A DNA stretch of 64,000 nucleotides from Neurospora tetraspora (lineage: Eukaryota; Ascomycota; Sordariomycetes; Sordariales; Sordariaceae), in contig NW_026944384.1 of the NCBI RefSeq assembly GCF_033439725.1, positions 1,178,001 through 1,242,000 of the forward strand, written 5' to 3'. The position numbers and the translations under genes are program-made. The stretch's first letter is position 1, and every line of letters begins with the position of its first letter. This document shows, one piece after another, positions 56,875-64,000 of this stretch. Below the pieces are notes generated by a model. It did not search any database, was not told the DNA's origin, and saw nothing but the letters and a program-made list of their open reading frames with translations.

Positions 56875-57631
56875 ATGACTTCGTCACCAGCTCCCAGTGA
56901 CTATTCCGACGAGGAACTACGCCCATCGAGAAAAGAGAATAGAGGACGTGAATTGAACGTCTACGATGCCGTTGCCGGTATGTTCCCCGCCCCGTCTCCT
57001 TGATGCCTCATCTAACTTCCTTCCAGGTAATGTTACCTTGAACGACCGATCTCAGTCAGGTGCTTCACGCCGAAACGACTCCTCAAGTAAGCGACAAAAT
57101 CGGTCCTCCGGACTACACTCTTCCCGCGACCCCAGGTACGCTCCCGAGGAAGTTCTCTTCCGCCGCAAGGGCGCGCCTGTTCGCTATGAAGAAAATGACA
57201 TCTACTGGGCCAGCGAGCATCTGCCCGACGGCGGACGTCATCTCCTCCCTGACAGCGACCTCTTAAAGTCCATCCATGGGTACACCAGCAACTTCTATGA
57301 TGCAATGGCTCTTCGCCTCGGTCCGCGCTGTGTTATTGGCTCCCGAACCATTGACGAGAGGAGCATGGATGAAACCGCTCTACTTGCTTTTGGAATCCTC
57401 CTTGAAGAAGCAAGTCGCGAGGCCATGGGGAAGAGAGGGGACTTGGTTCTGACTGAACCGCTCACGGATTCTAAGTTGCCACATGCTGATGAACGGGCTC
57501 TCGACACCCCTGCCGTGATCGATCAACAACCGGTTGCGGATGGTGACCAAGGAGCGACTCCGGAAAAAAGGCGGCGGAAGAAGAAAAGGAAAATCCGACG
57601 TGATGACGATGTTACAGCAGCCGAAACATGA
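56875..57631 (+). CDS. conserved-looking hypothetical protein with basic C-terminus
   Basis: Two exons (56875-56977, 57027-57631) give 235 aa; the intron is short (49 nt, GTATGT, CTAAC branch, CCAG acceptor). I do not recognise a family. The N-terminus is acidic/Ser-rich (SPAPSDYSDEELRPSRKENR), the middle is ordered with APEEVLFRRKGAPVRYEEND, YWASEHLPD and LKSIHGYTSNFYDAM, then DETALLAFGILLEEASREAM (helical). The C-terminal end EKRRRKKKRKIRR is a strong nuclear-signal candidate. A nuclear or chromatin/transcription-related role is guessed only from this. The start in CAACATGAC is the first Met that gives the acidic lead. No signal peptide or membrane segment. Confidence 0.75.
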
Positions 57632-60600
57632 TCCGGCCATCCCTGGCACCTGAAACAAAACGTTTCCTCGTTATACACATCTCACGAGCCTCAGCGCCAG
57701 CCTGGCAACAATGGGGTGTCAGACTCGGACTTTGGACTTTGTCACACACGACGTTGCTGCCTTTATCACCTCTGGACAATCGTAACTTGACGAGCGAGGT
57801 TGCATCAACGTTTGCGCTTACAGTATCAATAGCCGGCCCATGTCTATATAACCAAAGCCTTGCTATAACGTGGTTGCTTACACTCGCATCCAATGAACGA
57901 TGCAGGCAGCCAACATCACCAACAACAACGCTGAGATGCGCAAGTACGAGGACCGTCTTTCCAAATCCGCTACCTACTTGCGAGAGGCCGTCGGCGCCAT
58001 TGTACCATGTGGTCGTGGTGCTCGCTTCTGTCCCCGAATCAACTCGAGAACACGTTTTCAGACCCTGCCATCTCCAGACGAGGGCCCCGCATAATGCTGA
58101 TTATCGGAATAAAGGTTATTAGGCGACCTCGGCGAGGATGCGTGTTCGAACGCAACCACCACGCCTCTGCTATGATCTTGACAAGCATGGAGGCTTTGGA
58201 GCAACTGCGATGCAGAATTGGCTGGTCAAAAAACACAAAAGTCATCTCTGGGATCATGGAGCCGCCACAATGGGACGCTAAATGGTTCGAGTTGGACATC
58301 CGCGTTGCTTTTCTCTATTATGGGGGGAGCGATTTACTTGGCCCAGCTACGTACTAGCCCTGGCTCAACAAGCACAGTACACGCTGACATGCATAACCCC
58401 GATATGAATAGTACCGCCTTTCCAGTGATTATGGCCTCCCTCCGGATAAAATACGTACCTGGTGCACTGTACATTACACAGCCTAGTACTACAGATCGAC
58501 TGTGTTTCGTGCGTATCAAGCAGCGTCGCGCGCCATCCGAGTTGCTTGCTGGTTTGAGGGACAGCTCTTCTCCAGTTCTGTGAGATCATTGGTTCATGGT
58601 CATATTGACAGGATCGCCAGAAGCAACGTTTTGACAGAAAATGGTAACAGAACGACCTATATTACAGCTGCGTCCCTATAAGACGCGATTAGTTCTCCGA
58701 CTCAACGAAACCGAATCCCGTCACTGAAACAGCCTAATAAGGGATTCAACGTCATGCTGTCTGTTACCCAAGTTACCTCTCACGCGCAGACGAACAGATG
58801 TCAGCTTTCGGCGAATTCTACTGGAGATCGGAACATATCCGCTAGGCTAGTGAGTGCCGAATGGAACACAAATTACAGTGGATGTATGACGCGCCCTCCA
58901 ACTGTAGGCCCACATATCGTTTCAGTGGTCACACTGTTATCCTGTTGACGATCATCTGTTTCTCGGGGAATTCTCGAGCATGTACAAATCCTCATTGTTG
59001 CTTGTGACTCCCAAATCTTCCATTGCCGGGGCCGGCGGACGTTCGGCTCTGTAGTGGAGTTTACCACCCGCCTGACAATGGTATTTTACGTTACATTCAC
59101 CGTTAACGTCTTGAAACCTACTTGCAGTTGACTTACCTGGAGACATCCATTCCTCTGATCCAACAACCGAGATGGTCGAGACATTTTCCCACAACAGGCC
59201 AGCAGTAGGCGTTCTTGGGGCTGAACTGAAATCCCCATGTTCCAGGTCGCTTACAAGGAAGCCACGAGAGCCACAAAAGTTGACAAGGGGATACATGGAA
59301 CAAAGATTCTCGATCACGACATCCGGAGCTCCCTCCATCGGCCCTACGCCGAACGTGAGTGGTCAGCAACGCTGGCACGCTGGGCTTACATGGCTAGTCT
59401 GGGAAAGTGATAGGTTAAAACAACCGAACAACTCCAATCCCCTTCTTCTGCCTGCCCACCAAGACACTACTATAGTGCATTGATATGGATGGGGTCATGG
59501 GGGAAGGGAAGGGAAAGGGGAGGAGGTGTAAGAAAATACCTCCACACTACACTATACTGCACTACTGCGTAAACGAGGCGCTGTTCACTACACTTAAAAA
59601 TTGAGGCCACGGCAATTGTTGGAGTCCGTCTCGAACTCCATAGATAGGCCTGGCTCGAGCCTGGCTGGGGGCCATATATCTCAGTACAGCGGAGCGTTGT
59701 CTTACTTCGGTCCCGAGAACGGCAAAAGACGATTCGATCAAGATTGATGAATGCCGGTCAGCTCTCCACATGGCGCGTGCATGCGAGGGAGGCATGCTGG
59801 TTCGGGGTTGATGAACATTGGAGGTAAGCTTCTCCTCGTTGTCGCATATGGCACGAGGTTGGCAAGGAAAAAGGAGATCTGGGGCAAAACCGAGACGAGC
59901 AGACCAGACGGACATACGCGACAGGCGAAACGAAACGAAACGAAGCTGACATGAAACCGTGACCATGACCGTGGAGGGTTGCTTGCTTGCTTTGCTTGCT
60001 TTTGCTGCTCATCCATCTATCCAGCTCCTTGCGGATGCAGAGATCCTTTGACGGGTCTAGGTAGTGTACTAAGCTTAGACTACCTCCTAGACAAGACGAC
60101 AGAGAAATCACAGGTACCTACCTAATCACCAACGTTTCATATTCCGTATGTTCACAAATCATGGTTTCCAACCGTTGAGGCGTCGAAGTCCGACCCAGGT
60201 TCTAGTAAAGCCAGCCGCTCCCTGTGCCGCTGGCTTGCTCTTTCTTTTTTCCAGGGTTTCGCCTCTAACAGCTGACTGCCCGCTGACCTGACCTCGTTAG
60301 AACCCCGAACCAGAACCGAGCCGCACGCAGTCCAGAACAGCCGCTGCTTGGTGCCCATTTTGTTACCCCGTATGCTGTAGGCACGGGGTGCTGTTCAGCA
60401 ACCGAGATTAGAAGTGTCTTCTAGAAGACTTTTTGCCGTTTTTGCCGTTTTGGTGGATATTCCGAACAAGGGAGGGGTGTTTGATACTTCTGCTGAGAAA
60501 GTGAGAACTAGGTATGAAAGTTACCGTAAACTCACGAGTAATGAGTAGGTGAGCAAAGAGAAAAGGCATATCATCCTGGGATTCTTTTGGCTTCACCGTC

Positions 60601-63054
60601 GTTAGTTGAGTGAGGTTAAGGTAGTGGACAGCCGGAGCCGGACGTACCTCCGGTCCTGCTTGCGGTCTTGGGTCGCGGACTTCGGCATGTTGTTAAACCA
60701 CGTTAGGATAAGCTCAACCCCCCAAGCCCCAAACCCCAAAATCAGCCCTGCCGTCATCGATTCGACGATTACGATTCTCATCTGCACCTTCGCGGAGCCT
60801 AGAAGTGCGACGGAGCCACAACCACCGTGACCGCGGAGTTTGCGGTTTTGCGGGGCCTTCAATGTGCACCGGGAACTGCGTTCAGCATTTAGCGGTTTTA
60901 TTCCGTGCTTTTCAGTTTCAAAGAGAGGGGCAATCTCCTGAGCCGTGCAAATATAGTATTTTAGCGCGTCAAGGGTGTAGAGCCAATAGGGTGGTCTGCC
61001 TTGCTTGCAGGATACATCTGGAGCACGAAGACACCTCAAATGCCCCAGCCTTGGTAGCGTCTACTAGTGTCGTAGTAGTGTTTCCTAGCTGGCAGCCAAG
61101 CTATCAAGTACTGCTGGTATATTGCGGGGGGCCTAAATTTGCACGGCTAAAGAGATGATGAAGTCAAATGAACACCGGAGCTGACGCCATCTAAGAGGAC
61201 AGCTGAGGTCCGGGGACCGGGTCCCCGGGTTTGGTGTGAGTGGAGAGGTCAGTCTAGTGTCCTGTAGTCCGGGAGGGGGAATGAGTTTTGGCTGGTGGAA
61301 GATGGATGTGGGACGGTGGTGGGGGAGTTTGAGACATTTCGACAGCTTCACTTTTTTCTTTGTTTTTTTTCTTGTTGCAAATGGTTCTGAGCGAGGGGCG
61401 TGATACACTGAAACCAGGTCTTGGGCGGCATACCGGCTCGGGGGAGGCAAGCAAACAAAAAAGTAAAGAGAAACAAGAGGTTCGAACCCATTGACGAGGT
61501 TTTATTCGGTATGCCGGGAGAATCCTTCTACCCCTTCATATTGGTAACTCGGAATGGACGAGTCACGGCCTCAGAAAGCCTTGCCATCCGGTCGCTCGGT
61601 CGGCGGCTCGGCAAGGGGAGCACGGGGGACAGGGCCGAAAAAGTTTGTTGGCCGCCCTGGGTACATATTTCTTTTGTGAGGCAGCCCGGAGGTGAAGGGT
61701 AGCAGGGTAGGACTGACTGTGTGGACTGCACGTGGTGGTCGGATTGCTTGTCGCAGGTATGTATGGGGATGTAGGGAATCACATGATATATGTGCGCATT
61801 TATCCTTTGGGCTTTGGCGTTGTATCAGTCGATTGTGGTTATGTATTTTGCCGTGGGTTTGAGATGTGTTGTTTTCTCATGTTGAAGCCTTTCTGGAGGA
61901 AAAGTAATGAAAAGATGGAATATTGAAGTATCGTACTGTGTACCCGTTGCTGAGAGCGGTGAAGTTACCGACTGTACGGTTCAACCTAGCGTTAGTCCAC
62001 GTAGAAGGGCCGTCTGTGTGGACAAGAGCTGCGATCACATGAAATTTCGGTTTGCTAGCGGTTTTTGCTATGCGCAGTCGTTCCAAGATGATTGTCCTCT
62101 GTGACTTGTTAGATGACTGCAGCGGCCCGAAAAGTTTACTACTCAACTGCCTATTCAAGCCTGGCACCTGATCCTCTTTGCCCATGTAAGCTAGAGCGGT
62201 GAAGGTGAGGTCCTGTCAGTGATAGGTTAGATAGGCTCAGGCGGCCCTTGATACCTTGATGGGCTTTGCTAGTTTGCATAAGAGATAACATTCTTGGTGA
62301 GGGTAGGTTTTGAAAAGATGTTTGTATGTCATCCGTTGGGGGATAGCCGTCGTGAAGCCGGATTTTGATAGGCTGTAATAGGGCACGCCGCTCGTCGGGA
62401 AGGCCGTAGTGATGGATGCAGTGAGATCTTCCCGCCCACAGACCGAGAGCTGCCGAGCGGTACGCCATCACCTCTTGGGCTATTGTTGGTGCGCCTAAGT
62501 TGACCTCCACTGAGGTACAGGACTTCAGGTCCCGTGGCCTCGTCCACTTGCTATATCGATAAATGCATAATACCCGCTGAGCAGGTAGATCACCATCGGT
62601 GCAAATGACATGGGCCTGACTCGATACAGTACGAGTTGATGTCCTGTCTCTCTCTATTCTTGGTCGTTGATGGATTGCTGGATCTGAGCATCAAGTCACC
62701 GCCTTTCTCCAGTGGAACTGGTTGCGCCTTGCCAAGGTAGGTAATCCGGCGCGTGTAGTAGAGATATCTGTCAGTATCTGGGGAAGATATGTGAGACAGA
62801 GAGATCCCAGATCTGAGAGGGAAGAAGGGCGAAGGGTCCCAAGACTGCCAGTCTCAGTTTATGTGTGTCTGATAGGAAGTGAAGCAAGTGACACCTCCAA
62901 CCCCGCATGTTTTGTTGGGAAATATGTCCTTGGATTTGAACATTTTGAGGGCTGTGCATGACGATGTTGTTGGATGTTTTTCTTTCTTTTTCGAAAAGGA
63001 ACCCGCTGTTTTTCGCAAGTTCTGACACAAATACAGACCAATGAACGTAGAGAA
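57632..63054. other. 5.4-kb gene-poor stretch with debris
   Basis: No well-supported gene. Weak hints: a minus-strand piece ending at 58952 (about 59338-58952) reads like the 3' end of a gene, with a GTAAGT donor at about 59136; a minus-strand 60-codon frame (60781-60602) with one hydrophobic segment (AGLILGFGAWGVELILTWF) and a GTACGT donor; a 120-codon + frame at 58218-58583. None has a family match I can name. Several copies of GCTTGCTTGCTT-like simple repeats occur near 59983-60005. Confidence 0.35.
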
Positions 63055-63079
63055 CCCCCCCCCCCCCCCCCCCCCCCCC
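63055..63079. repeat. 25-base poly-C run
   Basis: A homopolymer of about 25 C. Such tracts are unstable in replication and sequencing, so its exact length is uncertain. On the complementary strand it is a poly-G run that could form G-quadruplexes. Confidence 0.8.
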
Positions 63080-63372
63080 AATATCTTTTCAGCATGGGCC
63101 GCGCATTCCTTACCTCTATTTCTTTCCAGGCACCGCCGCAGTGGGACGACTTTGAGGAGTCTGGATGAACAGCTGGAGAAGAGATATGAGACGAAAAAGT
63201 CAGTTGGAGTGGGCACGGGGAGGATACCTAATTTGGAGAATCGACGGGAAGGAGCCGGTTTATCGAAGATTTCGTAGAAAGCGCTTGCAAGGGGAAGAGG
63301 CTCTGGGCTGCCTGACCGAAAGCCTGCGACTTCCAAGATGTTGCGCTTGACTGATTGTGCCCAATCGTAATA
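63080..63372. other. short intergenic stretch
   Basis: Nothing supported; spacer between the poly-C run and the terminal inverted-repeat element. Confidence 0.4.
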
Positions 63373-63866
63373 CAGTGGGTGCCATAAAAAAACGCCCCGC
63401 ACTTTTTTTCACACCTTAAAAGGCCAAATCTCACCACTTTCATACACGGATAAAATGACCGCTTATAAAGATATACGCATGCCAGAAAAGCTACAAATAG
63501 CTATTTACTCGAGGATACTTATAAAGAGAGTCGCCTTTAGTTGCAATGTAACGTAGTAGAGAGATTTGGTTGTAAAGTCAAACGACGATACGGACTCGAA
63601 TTTCAGTTCACTAAAGTACCCTATAAGCCCGCTATAACTTTTTTATCATCGCGACTCTGAGTTTGCATCTTCATTACACTACCACGAATAATTGAAATTA
63701 AGCCAAACCTTCCTAAATATCTTTAAATACTATTCTTATACCAAGCCTGGAAGTACATCTTTGTTTTGATACCTTAAAGTGGTTAGAATCCTCGAGTGAC
63801 GAAGTTGAGTTTCGCCCTTTTTTGCGGGGAAAAAAATCACGGGGCGTTTTTTGGTGGCAGGGACTG
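63373..63866. mobile_element. 494-bp Tc1/mariner-type inverted-repeat element (MITE or relic)
   Basis: Terminal repeats of 27 bp match at 22 positions: CAGTGGGTGCC... at 63373-63399 and its counterpart ending ...GGGACTG at 63840-63866. The ends CAGT/ACTG and TA on both sides (63371-63372, 63867-63868) are typical of the Tc1/mariner superfamily, including fungal Fot1/pogo types. The inside is AT-rich with traces of RIP-like TpA excess and has no long frame; a short helix-turn-helix-like start (MPEKLQIAIYSRILIKRVAF) might be a transposase remnant. Confidence 0.78.
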
Positions 63867-64000
63867 TACATCAATGTAAATTTGGCAGGCCGACGCACAG
63901 GCGCGCCAATGCACTGTGTACATCCGCAGGAGCGACGCCGACGTTGTCACGTTCCTGCCATTTTTCTCATCCGAAGACAGCATCCAATTTCCCATGGCCT

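Noticed and set aside
61475-61495. Pol III B-box-like GGTTCGAACCC
   Set aside because: The 21-bp surroundings are a palindrome by chance; no cloverleaf or A box can be formed on either strand.
1-64000. CRISPR arrays, bacterial-type operons, ribosomal RNA genes
   Set aside because: Looked for regularly spaced repeats, Shine-Dalgarno-led gene strings and 5S/18S/28S signatures; none seen, as expected for this fungal window.

Overview
The window looks like nuclear DNA of a filamentous ascomycete, most likely a Neurospora-type member of the Sordariales. Four observations support this. Genes carry short introns of 49-120 nt with GTRNGT-like donors, CTRAY branch points and YAG acceptors. Host genes are GC-balanced and C-ending in codon use. 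Repeats sit in AT-rich islands that are rich in TpA, poor in CpA/TpG and still rich in CpG, the footprint of repeat-induced point mutation (RIP). The gene families are fungal. The species itself is inferred, not proven.

Left end (1-9060): two RIP-altered islands flank a short ordinary stretch. The first holds the 3' part of a Ty3/Gypsy chromovirus fossil plus its LTR and a further unassigned RIP-altered remnant, which stops about 20 bp before a tRNA-Trp(CCA) gene. The second (about 5.7-9.06 kb) is a decayed PIF/Harbinger-type DNA transposon with a Myb/SANT-like frame on the + strand and a DDE transposase remnant on the - strand.

Middle (9.5-48 kb): an ordinary gene-bearing stretch. In order it holds an App1-type phosphatidate phosphatase, a sigma-like glutathione S-transferase, a cupin, a secreted beta-sandwich-like protein, a secreted GH31 alpha-glucosidase, a caspase-like/C2H2 zinc-finger fusion, a MATE transporter with a small spliced gene just upstream, a Zn2Cys6 transcription factor, a patatin-like protein that lacks the usual catalytic serine, a HAM1-like lipid-binding protein, a MARVEL-domain membrane protein, and a probably highly expressed protein built from 22-residue repeats. 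There are no operons; neighbours are mostly unrelated. Between the transcription factor and the patatin gene lies a cluster of small inverted-repeat elements (MITEs).

Right end (48-64 kb): gene-poor and decaying. It contains a broken membrane-protein-like frame, a tRNA-Arg(ACG), a full-length but heavily damaged relic of the WD40 DNA-repair gene ERCC8/CSA, one intact small nuclear-type gene, long stretches without a supported gene, a 25-base poly-C run, and a Tc1/mariner-type inverted-repeat element at the edge.

Most noteworthy: the caspase/zinc-finger fusion, the serine-less patatin, the ERCC8/CSA pseudogene, the two-gene Harbinger relic together with a Harbinger-type MITE 24 kb away, and the repeat protein. 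I saw no CRISPR, operon or clearly new multigene defence system.
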